This document shows positions 1 to 9,540 of a stretch of DNA of 64,000 nucleotides, in pieces (the stretch's first letter is position 1; every line of letters begins with the position of its first letter). Under the pieces are notes generated by a model that ran no database searches, was not told where the DNA came from, and saw only the letters and a list, made by a program, of their open reading frames with translations. The stretch is taken from assembly GCA_963556255.1 (NCBI GenBank), contig OY744606.1, forward strand, positions 79,088,141 to 79,152,140, written 5' to 3'. The stretch is from Allolobophora icterica (lineage: Eukaryota > Annelida > Clitellata > Crassiclitellata > Lumbricidae). The position numbers were made by a program, and so were the translations under genes.

Positions 1-95
1 TAACCACTACTCTACTAAGCAAACCCCCCTAATATTAATGTGCACATTTTTCTATAGCGACCGTCTGGCCTCGACCCTGGTAATTTTTAAATGAA
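1..95. repeat. Dispersed repeat segment, paralogous to 6256-6350
   Basis: Both segments begin TAACCACTAC and later share TTTTCTATAGCGACCGT, TGGCCT and GACCCTG in the same order and spacing, so the window opens inside a copy of the same repeat. The TAACCACTAC end resembles the reverse complement of a tRNA-type box A, which suggests the edge of a SINE cut by the window boundary. Confidence 0.6.
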
Positions 96-2575
96 TTTAT
101 CGGCTAAAATTCTTCACCACCTTTGATTGGTAATCAAAGGACCCCGGCTACTGACCGTGCTGGCCCGATATTGAAATCTCTCAAAAAGCATTGGTTAAGT
201 TAGGTAATAGTAGATAAAACTCTAACCTGTGCAATTGTCGTAATAAGGCGAGTGTTCAACCACTCAGCCACAATACAGAGCTAGATAGTGAGTTTTTTTT
301 TAAATACATTATCAATAATCAATTCATAACTGATGGTTGTGACTAGTGATGATGATTATTTATAGCTTCGACTCGTTTAACCACACCTTATGACTGTCAG
401 GACGCTGACGTCGACCTTACATATAGTATACCTCACCCACAATGCAAACTAATCTATAGCTGGATACATGGATTCACACTTCATGGCAGCAAATGCCGTT
501 GATGTCAACAGAAATTATTTCGAATAGTTCTCACTGTTGGTATTGTTGTCGGCTATTAACTAAAGCAAAGTAAATTAGATTAGCAACATCTTATCGCTAC
601 AAAGGTCGCTGACGTCGACATAAATTATTTTGCTTAATACAGCCTTTTCAAGTCATTATTTGAGCGCCTCGATCGTCTATAAACTAGTTAGTTTCCGCTT
701 TACGACGTGACCAATTAGCTAATTCAGAAATTTATAGTCGTTACATATAGCCTACATTAACAACGTTTTTAGAGGTGTCCAAACAGTACATTGCAATTTC
801 CGTTGTCTAACGACATTTTGTGGTTATAGGCCCGGTGATATCGACATTTCAGAACCTTGCAATAAACTTTTATCCCAACCCAGTATTGCCTGCTGGTTTG
901 TTGTTCTTTAACAACGCTATGTAACAGCTAAAATGATTAGAGTGGCCTTTCTACTTTCCTACGCATGGGACTGGCACAAACGGAGTGATAAGCAGCGGAG
1001 TTTGAAGGGATCTTTATAACAGCAGTATTTTATCTTTCGATTAAGATGCCTTAATATGGCATCTAAAGCACTTGACGTCGATACGAATATATATATATTG
1101 TATAGAGTCATAGTTTTTATGCGTTAGTCATTAGAAGCAATATAGTTTCCACGGTTTAATGGCATCCTATATTGCATCAATAAAAATTAAAATAATTGCT
1201 TCGATATAGCTGCTACTGTTGTTAGTTATGGATAGATCTAAAGTTTAGCGACATCCTATGGCAACAAAGGCCGTTTTACGTCGGCAGAAATTATTTTGAA
1301 CAGTTTTCACATGATGCAGTTTAATAACATTTTAAATTACATCAATACATGACTCTTGTAACCATCAGTTTCATTACATCTCATGGCAACATCGGCCACT
1401 GACGTCATATCAAACATCGTACATTAGATTTGGTGACATAGAAACGGACGACAAAAGAAAGGGCGACTCGAGAAACTGCGACAGTCAGATGGCCTTTGAG
1501 ACAATTGAACGGCCCAACAGTTGAACCTGTAACAGATGACTGGTGACCAATTTATAGGGAAACTGATTAAGAATTAAAAGCTAGTTCAGATAGGCAATTA
1601 AACGTGTACCACGCTCGATGTTCAGTTGTGGGACAAATAAGCAATTGAACGTAAATACAATAAAATTTCTGTTCTACCGTAGGTGGCGACTTCGCGTGTA
1701 ACCCGTTCGTTCAGTTCTCGATATCAAGAAGCATATCGCATCCCATGATGATCATGTGGTTCTCACCAAGACCAGAGTCGAACAACACCATATGCATAGA
1801 CTCTGTTAAAGTGTCGCCTTTCTAGTGTCGTCCTTACAAATGGCCACCGTTCAAATGTCTGTATACCGTACATTAACAATTCTACAAAAAAAAACATGCA
1901 CTTTTAAACTATACAGGTCCTTAACACGATTTCTCTTTAAGTTGTTCCGGCGGCTAACTTATTTTAGTCTCAGCTTCATTTACTAGCAAGGTACACAAGA
2001 ACCATATTGTGCTTACTTGAAACATTTCTAACATAAATTTCAGTTAAATGTATCGTTTTAATTAATACATCACCACGCGTCTGCTGTTTCTTATAGGGCG
2101 AATATCAAACTTAAAACAGGTGTGTAATTATTTTGACCAGTTCTCACCGTTCCTATGACATAATGCAAATTCATCAACATTTCATTTTTCTTGAATAATT
2201 ATAAGACACATAATACCGCTGTGCTTACTTAAAGGGCGAATATCAGCATTAAAAGAGGTGTGTAATTATTCTAAGCCGTTCACACGGTTCCTGTGGCATA
2301 ATACAGCTCTACTGAGTCATTTATCTTATTGAGGTTCAGTTTTACGACATCTTATAGCAGCAACGGCCGTTGGAGTCATAACAAACATCAAATATTAACC
2401 ATTTCACAAACAGTATATATGCACGTTAAACGAAGCAAGTTGCTAACATACATGTAGTTGCTCTTTTAAAATGTTAAGATAGATAACACATTTGAATCTA
2501 AATTTCATTAACTAGCAAAGTATGCATGAATTGGCTAATGTATTTCAATTGTTTAAATTTCAGTTTCACTACATT
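96..2575. repeat. AT-rich non-coding DNA with degenerate dispersed modules
   Basis: No convincing gene. Degenerate copies of a GGCCGTTGACGTCGAC-like core recur near 405, 495, 605, 830, 1070, 1270, 1395 and 2365. An AGAGGTGTCCAAA box lies at about 771. GGGCGAATATCA followed by AGGTGTGTAATTATT occurs twice, near 2098 and 2236. These are diverged relatives of the units described at 26285-30300 and 41090-46260. Confidence 0.55.
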
Positions 2576-3141
2576 CGAAGAATAAATATAAAATAAGTAA
2601 GTAAGTATATTCTTTAATAAAACTAGTTGCCAAACAGCACTCTGGTGAACATGCATCAGCATACATACATCATGATAAATTAATACGAGAATAACATTCT
2701 GACTATAAATGTTTTCTTCATTTGATTGTCTGCTTTTGGCAGCACCTGGCATGGCGTCTGGGGCGCAGGCTGTAAACCGCTGGTTTAACTGGGGGAGCAA
2801 CCCATGAGGGACATGTCCCGGTTCTTCGAGAACCGCCGAAAACAGACGGGTATCGGCCAGACGGCACATGTCTTCGATCTGTGGGCAATCACCAGGGAGG
2901 TACCTCTTTCGGATTAGCCTATTTGCAACTGCCTGGAGCCTTCCTTTGTCTTGTTGTGCAGCATATCCCCACCATGCCGGGGCGGCATACAGCAGACGTG
3001 ACAGCGTAGTAGCTCGTACCACATCATACAGCCTGGGACCAGCAAGACCATGGGGGCAGTAAGCACGCGGAAGGCATGCAAGGACTGCCTGGCCCCACAG
3101 CATATTCGATCGATATGCTCATCGAAACCATATAGATCCAT
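2576..3141 (-). mobile_element. LINE fragment: C-terminal reverse transcriptase, Jockey/CR1-like
   Basis: A minus-strand frame (about 3103 down to 2760) reads like the region after the RT catalytic core in Jockey/CR1-type LINEs: a stretch with RATTLSRLLYAAPAWWGYA followed by a basic QAVANRLIRKRYLP segment. Upstream RT motifs (YADD) and endonuclease are absent, so this is a 5'-truncated dead copy, and the first part of the match appears shifted to another frame near 2914-3141. The 3' end reads ATTAAAGAATATACTTACTTAC, an imperfect short-repeat tail. Assignment rests on residue pattern only; the exact clade is uncertain. Confidence 0.65.
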
Positions 3142-3289
3142 TATTTTACACTTCCCCTACAGGAACCACAAACATTTTAAAAGAATAGCATTTAGTATTA
3201 TGCAATGCATTTGAAGTGTAGTAATAAACGCTACATGCCACACTGTATTATTGTTATGCACCACCTGTACAGGTTTGTGTATGCCTGTA
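3142..3289. other. No recognised feature
   Basis: AT-rich sequence next to the LINE fragment; no gene or structured repeat seen. Confidence 0.5.
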
Positions 3290-4115
3290 TACATGCGTGA
3301 TCGTGTGCATGTAGGTATTTATTATCTGGGCATTTTGGTATCGCGATTGCTCATCCCATCAAAGCTCTTCACACCACCACCAATGATGTCATAATTTGAA
3401 AAGAATAGGTAGTAATGTGTAAGAATGATGATCGTGTGTTTGGACGATGTCTACACTGGATGTCTCACGCAGACACGTCGACGGTTGCATCACTCAGAGA
3501 AGGCGGCTTGTTGCTTTCGCGTGTGCGCCTCAGCCGAGTGATTTATCAGCCTTTTGTTAGATTAATGATGACAAAAAGGAGCATAATAAATGAGAGTTTT
3601 CTCACCTGACTGAAGATTATTAACATACATTGGATATTTTCAATAGCGCCTTTTCTTATTCTCTTGAGATTTCATTTTGAACTGCTCTATTTAACCATAA
3701 TTCACATTCATTCACCTTACCTTACCTCACGTTACCTTCCACGTCTTGGTTGCCTTCAAGTGGTTTTAATTTACCTTAAATTAGTTCACCGAAGGAACAG
3801 TGAGAAAACTTGAATTCTAATTTTAAATAATCTAAATGACATGCCGATTTATTTAGCTCAAGTTAAAGACTTCTGTTACACAGTAGGCCTGTATCTTGCA
3901 GTATCGAACTTGTGGCGTTAATAGGAAGAGTAAATATCCAGTGTTTAACGAAATCTTGTCGCCGTCAGACCGTTAACGTCGACCTCACCTTGTTGATAGC
4001 TACTTGTTATTTGCTAACTGTTGTTAATGAAGACAGTTTAACAAAAATCCTATGGCATTAAAAACGACTAACTTATTCACATAGGCGGCTGATCAATTAA
4101 TAGACCGAGAGTTTA
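3290..4115. repeat. Dispersed repeat copy paralogous to 24795-25600
   Basis: Long collinear similarity to 24795-25600: shared blocks include GTGTTTGGACGA, ACACGTCGACGGTTGCA, CGCGTGTGCGCCTCAGCCGA, AGCATAATAAATGA, TTTCATTTTGAACTGCTCTA and TTACCTTCCACGTCTT, in the same order. The end of the copy contains the widespread core near 3950 (TTTAACGAAATCTTGTCGCC followed by CCGTTAACGTCGACCT). Confidence 0.75.
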
Positions 4116-4610
4116 ATATCTTTTGTTAACACATTCTGTTGACTTCGACAGAAATTGCGTTTAACCTTGCTCATCGTTCGTATCCGAAATAATGGAATTG
4201 GTGAAGCAAATTCACTGTTATACCGCGCTAGGCGAATAAATAAAGTGCCATATAATCTTTCTAGAGGTGTTGAAAGAGGACATAACATTTTCCAGTGTTC
4301 AACGGCATTTTGTGAATTTCAGAGCTGTTGACGTCGATCTTGCGTTGTTGTAAGTAATATTTCTTTTAGTTATTGACTGGAGTCCAACAGTTTAACGAAA
4401 TCTCATCCGATACCAATTTTATTATTCGTGCTAACGGCACAAGACTGAGAATACAAGAGATACACTCAGTATGAGAATTGTAGGAAAAAGACTGGAGGGG
4501 GGTTTAGACATTGATTTACATGGAGTTTGGGTGTGCAATGAAGACTTTACTGTGGGGTCCTAAGAAATTCTCACCCTGGATACATTGAAACAGAAGTCTT
4601 GAACTGGAGC
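4116..4610. repeat. Degenerate dispersed modules
   Basis: Contains GGCGAATAAATAAAGT (about 4231), CTAGAGGTGTTGAAAGAGG (4261) and a TGTTGACGTCGATCTTGCG core (about 4325), in the order of the roughly 2-kb unit at 26285 and 41090. No gene. Confidence 0.6.
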
Positions 4611-4775
4611 GAGATACTCAGTAACCAATACGTAGATACTCAGTAACCAATACCTAGATACTCAGTAACCAATACCTAGATACTCAGTAGCAAATACGTA
4701 CATGTAGATACTTAGTAACCAATACGTAGATACTTAGTAACCAATACGTTGATACTCGGTAACCAACAGGAAGGC
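4611..4775. repeat. 22-bp tandem repeat, about 7 copies
   Basis: Unit close to AGATACTCAGTAACCAATACGT repeated about seven times with small variation and one longer spacer. A single unit with the same downstream sequence occurs at about 46572, so the array is a local expansion inside a dispersed repeat. Confidence 0.85.
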
Positions 4776-6010
4776 CTAATACATGTGACTCTTACTGACA
4801 TGAGATTCTTCTGTGAGGAATTTACCCAGTGCTGAATGTAAGCCGAAGTTAGTGTGCACTACGCTATCGTTATCTGCTTTTTGCAGCAGGAAGTAGCGTT
4901 TCTGGAAGACTATGTATCGCCTCTGGGAGTAGTTTCGGTTGCATTAGATATCCACCAAGGTGACAAGGAGTCATGCCTTAGGTTTGTGTGCCACCACTGC
5001 AGAAACAGAAAATCAAGTTAAATGCATTGCCAATTACATTGTTAAATTCATTGCCAATTACATTGTTAAATGCATTGCCAATTACATTGTTAAATGCATT
5101 GCCAATTACATTGACTAAACCGCTTCATACTGCATTATTGGCGGGCATCAATAAACAATTTGGACGTCTTTCTGACGACAGTGAATTCCTAAAAGCAGGT
5201 TGATTGCATAATTGAGCTCTATTTATCTATTCCAAGGTTTAACGTCTACTTATGACATCAACGGCCGTTGACTACAATTTTTAAAGCCTATGCACTACAG
5301 TGAAAATGAATTTTATAGAGTCTGAAAGACGCCATTTAAAGTTGTCAAAGCTGAGATTGACAATGTCACTCATATACATATTGTGGTCGTTGATGATTTC
5401 TGCGTCATTTTAACGGATTGTTTGGTCTAAAATTAATGCAGAATTTGAGCAGTAAGTGCCAGTAACTTTGATTTTTTTTCTGGTGCTAGGTTTGCGTACC
5501 AGACTTACTCGTTGGCTTTGCCAAAGAGTTTCTGCTGTCAATACACCTGTGACAAGAATTTCTTAAAATAAAGTGTTAGTAAGAACCGTTTTAAAGGTGT
5601 CTTTCATTTTTATCGTTTACCGCATTGGCGGCCGTTAACGTCGACTTCACTTGACCTGTCCTATCAATTAGTTGATGGGAGCAGTTGTTTAATTACAGAG
5701 CATCAACAGCGTTTTTAAGGTGTCTAAACAGAGTTTTCGCATCATCTTATGTTTTCAGGTATTTTATAATTGCGAGGGCCGTTGAGGTCGACCTCATTGA
5801 CCTTACCGTTACTATTAAGGGGCGCTGTGTCATAATTAACGACGATGATCAGCGTTGCCCTTCCCTGTGCTCAGGATCGGGACTGACTCAACTTGAAAGA
5901 GAAATGTGGAATTACATCCTTTTGTTGTATTTCATTTCATGTTAGGAACGAATTGAATATTTTGGTATTTTGTTTCGCTGTCCCCAAAGTCGGATTTTAA
6001 CACCGACAGC
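4776..6010. repeat. Dispersed repeat copy paralogous to 46600-48780
   Basis: Collinear with 46600-48780: shared blocks include CATGTGACTCTTACTGACAT, TTTGCAGCAGGAAGTAGC, ACAAGGAGTCA, GACAGTGAATTCCTAA, GATGATCAGCGTTGCCCT and TATTTTGGTATTTTGTTTCG. The second copy is longer because it has gained a GC-rich segment, a TACA microsatellite and a tRNA SINE. Confidence 0.8.
5022..5118. repeat. 24-bp tandem repeat, 4 copies
   Basis: Unit GTTAAATGCATTGCCAATTA plus CATT is repeated four times; the paralogue near 46855 has a single related unit. It yields a spurious repetitive reading frame. Confidence 0.85.
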
Positions 6011-6039
6011 GTCAGTTTACTCATTATAGCTGACTTCAC

Positions 6040-6275
6040 CAAGGGTTGCAGGTGGAGTAGAAATCTCGAACCAAATCTCTGCCCTGGCGGGGATTTAAAC
6101 CCCGAACCCCTTGAACATAGGCGTAGATCGGAGGGGGGCAGCCGGGGCACCCCCCAATAATTGAGATAGACTGTACATTCAATGCAACAAGTGTAGAATT
6201 AATAACCAAATGCCCCCTCCTCAATATTTTGGACAAGTTAACGCCAGTGCTCTTGACTAACCACTACATTATCGA
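6040..6275 (-). mobile_element. tRNA-like SINE interrupted by a MITE
   Basis: On the minus strand GTAGTGGTTAG (6257-6267) looks like a box A, and GGGTTTAAATCC (about 6091-6102) like a box B, on either side of the MITE at 6116-6249. Removing the MITE brings the two boxes to tRNA-like spacing. Only the head is recognisable; the tail is not defined. Confidence 0.45.
6116..6249. mobile_element. Small hAT-like MITE (134 bp) nested in a SINE
   Basis: Ends CATAGGCGT and (reverse complement of the right end) CACTGGCGT resemble hAT terminal repeats. Flanks CCCTTGAA (6108-6115) and CTCTTGAC (6250-6257) agree at 6 of 8 positions, as an aged 8-bp target duplication would. Confidence 0.5.
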
Positions 6276-6356
6276 TCACCTCAAAATGTAAATAATATTA
6301 TACACGTTTTCTATAGCGACCGTATGGCCTTGACCCTGATCATTTTGTGATGAATG

Positions 6357-8900
6357 TGTGGCGGTTTGGCCACAAGGCACGAACGAAGGAATATAATGAT
6401 AGCTGTCTTAATTAATTAGCGTCTTATTCGATGGGTGGCGCTTTATAACTGTTCGATTATAATTATAATTACAAGTGCTGTATTTTATTTTTGCCATTTT
6501 AACGCTTTGATTTATTAATTAAAATAAGAGAACACACCGTCTGTCCAATAATTAGTGGCTAAACATAGGGGGGCCGCTTAATATAGCTGGTAGAGATTTG
6601 GATTTTGGACACCTGTATTTAAGAAGTTGGTATTGGCCTACTATATAAGTATGAAGGCCTGAATATGGTTTACGTACTAACTTATAGTCGTGCAGACAGA
6701 GAATGTAGCCGTCCTATGGAGGCCAAAATAATGTCTTACGTACTGAGTTATAGCGTGCAGATAGATGCAGATGGATTCATAGAGCTTGCCTCACGCTGCG
6801 TTGCCTATATCGTAGGGTGGCGTTACTGCACTCTGCATATACAGCGATACGGTTCTTTAGTGTCGTTAGTTAGCGATTAATGCTGCACTCCGTGTGGTAG
6901 TATACGGCGAGTGATAAAGCGAGTTCCAGGTTTCGGGCAAGTTACAAATATATTTACGGACGAGAGGGCGTCCGAGAAAAGGCTAATCTGTGCGATCCCG
7001 GGTTACAGCCGAATCGATCGCTCTCGGGTGAAGGATTGAGTCCGCCGATCCGACAGGTTTGGGGCCCACCCTGCCGTTAGATCGCGAAAAGGTCTGAATC
7101 TCGATTGTTGGTAGTTTACAGGCTGAGCATAGCTCGGGGAAAGACCGATCGTGAGAGATTGAGAGCTCACAGGTCTGTTCCGGTAACGTACGGGGCAAAG
7201 AGTTTCCTGGGGACCGTCTGATAAACCTCGGGCAAGGCCCCGCTGTTGACAGTCAGAGATACACGGGCAAAGACCCGGAGATACGCGGGCAAAGACCCGG
7301 TGTTGACCGTCAGATATAAACGGGCAAAGACCCGGTGGTACCCGTCAGAGATACACGGGCAAAGACCCGGAGATACGCGGGCAAAGACCCGGTGTTGACC
7401 GTCAGATATAAACGGGCAAAGACCCGGTGGTAGCCGTCAGAGATACACGCGGAAAGGCCCCGCTGTTGACCGTTAGAAATACACGGGCAAAGACCCGGAG
7501 ATACGCGGGCAAAGACCCGGTGTTGACCGTCAGATATAAACGAGCAAAGACCCGGTGGTAGCCGTCAGAGAAACACGCGGAAAGACCGCGCTGGTGACCG
7601 TCTCAGAGACACGCGGAAAGGCCCCGCAGTTGACCGTCCGAGATACACGGGCAAAGACCCGGTGGTGATAACTCAGTTAAAGTATCGTCCATAAAAGCTG
7701 AGCAGTGCGATCCCGAGTAACAGCAAAAACTAATCACTCTTGGGTATTGGATTGACCGCCGATTCGACAGGTTTGGGGCCCACCCTGCCGTTAGATCGCG
7801 AGCCGGTCTGATTCCCGATTGTGGAAGTTTAACAGGCTGAGTAAACCTCGGGGAGAGACCGATCGTCAGAGATATAGAAAACACAGGTCTGTATCGGTAA
7901 AGTGCGGAGAAACATTACGCTGGTGACGTCCGGTGAAGTACCGGAACGATCTTGTTGAAACTGTTCGATAACATCGGGGAATAACCCGTGAATCTAAATA
8001 CGCGGTACCCGGGTTTGGCTGTTTTACGCGTCATAGTTACTCCCGCGGTTTACCGGCAAATATCCGTCCGGGAGACCATCCGGACGATCCGACCGTTGTC
8101 TGTTCCAGTGTTCGAGAAAGTTCCCACGGTGGGAAGCTACACAGGTCTGTGTGCAATAACGGGGTGAAGTTACCCACAGATACCGCTAGCAGAATCGAGT
8201 GTGAGTACCGAGAAACGAAGCCTACGAGTCTGTGAGCTCCCGGAAAAAGACACAACTTTTACGTTCTCTATTTTATTCAGAGAGTCAGGTTCAAAAGATA
8301 CGGCTAGTGGAGTAAGGGCCCACTCTGCTGCTCAGGTCTCGAGACAGACTAATTCTGAATAGTGGGAAGACAAAAGGTTGTGTAAACCGGAAAGAGATCA
8401 GACCAAGATATTCGGTTCGGGTATTCGGATACGGTACCCAGGTCCGAGAGAGACACGTCCGCTTTACTAGCGAAATCCAGCTAGTCAGAGTCCCAGGGTG
8501 AAGTGTACGAGAGTTCCCGGTTAAAGGAACATTAACGCAGACCAAGAGTAAACGATACGAGAAAGTCCGGGTAGTCGGGTATCCAGATAGAACATATTTG
8601 CTTGTCGCAACACACAGCTCTGAGGACTGACTGAAGTGCGAGGCTGGGCCCCCTCGTGCGTAGGTCGGAACGAAGTTCTGTGTGTAGATAGCGAAGGTAA
8701 TAGAGAGAGGACCTTCACTATCAGAGTGCCATAGAGACCCATTATCTTTCGAAGCAGAATTCATTATTGTGAGGCCGGTATGCCGCACACGGAAACACAG
8801 CTAGAGATACGTGACAGTAAGAAGACGCGTTGCCCGATGGATACGTGTCTTCTATTACATGACGCAGAGACTCGTCATAAGTACTCCTTGTTCCCTGAAC
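6357..8900 (+). mobile_element. Diverged LTR (solo or truncated) related to element 1
   Basis: The start TGTGGCGGTTTGGCCAC corresponds to the LTR start of element 1. Further collinear matches, read on the plus strand here and the minus strand in element 1, include CATAGAGCTTGCCTCACG (about 6778), GTTAGCGATTAATG with ACTGCACTCNGTGTGGTAG-like sequence (about 6870), ACAAATATATTTACGGACGA (about 6946) and AAGTGCGAGGCTGGGCCCCC (about 8634). Similarity fades past about 8780 and no TG...CA right end or target duplication is seen. No pol coding follows; a microsatellite and a host exon come next. This is therefore an old solo LTR or truncated element, inserted in the opposite direction to element 1. 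Confidence 0.65.
7222..7670 (+). repeat. Tandem array of about 14 short hairpin units in the old LTR
   Basis: The block CGGGCAAAGACCCG and variants such as CGCGGAAAGGCCCCG recur about every 22-36 bp, separated by GGTGTTGACCGTCAGATA-like spacers. Most copies can form a 4-5-bp stem over a CAAAGA-type loop. Several variants change both arms (CGGG/CCCG against CGCGG/CCGCG), keeping the pairing. Confidence 0.8.
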
Positions 8901-8924
8901 TTAGAGAACGTTTGCATCGTGCAT

Positions 8925-9132
8925 GGGTGGGTGGGTGGGTGGGTGGGTGAGTGGGTGGGTGGGTGGGTGAGTTGGTGAGTGGGTGAGTGGGTGAGTGAGT
9001 GAGTGAGTGAGTGAGTGAGTGGGTGGGTGGGTGGGTGGGTGGGTGGGTGGATGAGTGAATGGGTGAGTGAGTGGGTGAATGGGTGAGTGGGAGGGTTTGG
9101 GTGGATGGATGAGCGAGTGAGTGAGTGTGTGA
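8925..9132. repeat. GGTG/GTGA microsatellite
   Basis: Long run of GGTGGGTG, GGTGAGTG and GAGTGAGT units, directly upstream of the first channel exon. Confidence 0.95.
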
Positions 9133-9150
9133 GTACCTTTAATATTTTAG

Positions 9151-9215
9151 AAGGACAACAATATTATCTCTATCCGAATGATTCTGGTGTATCTGGAGAT
9201 GGTCTTCGCTGGTAG
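9151..9215 (+). CDS. Possible TM1 exon of a pentameric ligand-gated ion channel
   Basis: Tentative exon. It follows the acceptor-like AATATTTTAG and in one frame encodes a hydrophobic RMILVYLEMVFAGS segment, as expected for TM1. If spliced at GGTAG|GTCCCC its phase matches the next exon at 9264, but the intron would then be only 48 nt. The stronger-looking donor CTG|GTAGGT at 9211 gives a different frame, which breaks the hydrophobic segment. Either the donor is weak and the intron very short, or this exon has decayed. Earlier exons for the extracellular ligand-binding domain were not found; the old LTR and repeats occupy the space upstream. Confidence 0.35.
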
Positions 9216-9263
9216 GTCCCCCGCAGACACGTATTTGTTATCTTCATAGATCTGCATCTGTAG

Positions 9264-9411
9264 TATGATCTTCACAACGTTCACAATTGACGTCGGTGTC
9301 AACCTGGTGAGCGGTCGACTCTCTCTCTCCTTCTTCATCCTCCTCTCCAACGTCACCTTCAAGTTCTCCGTCAGCAGTACGATCCCCAAAGTACCCTACT
9401 TGACCTATCTG
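9264..9411 (+). CDS. Pentameric ligand-gated ion channel, exon with end of TM1 and TM2
   Basis: Between the acceptor CATCTGTAG and donor CTG|GTCAGT, the frame from 9265 encodes 49 residues: MIFTTFTIDV (end of TM1 and the IDV turn), GRLSLSFFILLSNVTFKFSV (pore-lining TM2) and PKVPYLTYL, the turn into TM3. The order GxRLS, a V/T-rich TM2 and P-K/T-V-x-YLTYL is typical of Cys-loop-type channels with short intracellular loops. The exon ends in phase 0 and the next recognised exon (21051) opens with DRYI, which continues the family pattern exactly. The intervening intron (9412-21050) contains the whole of element 1. The ligand and ion selectivity cannot be told from this piece. Confidence 0.7.
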
Positions 9412-9536
9412 GTCAGTGCTACTTGTATCTTTCCTAATCGTAATCGTAACCACGACAGTTTACATAGCATCATCAGTAGTACTTTTACGATGCTTTACAC
9501 GCACTGTTTCTACTGTCAGCGTAAAGACTCAGAGTA

Positions 9537-9540
9537 GTTA
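9537..9540. repeat. Element 1 target-site duplication, left copy (GTTA)
   Basis: Matches 20497-20500; it lies in the channel-gene intron 126 bp past the donor. Confidence 0.75.

Noticed and set aside
9244..9453. Minus-strand acidic frame over the channel exon
   Set aside because: Antisense of the TM2 exon, which has splice sites and family motifs on the plus strand.
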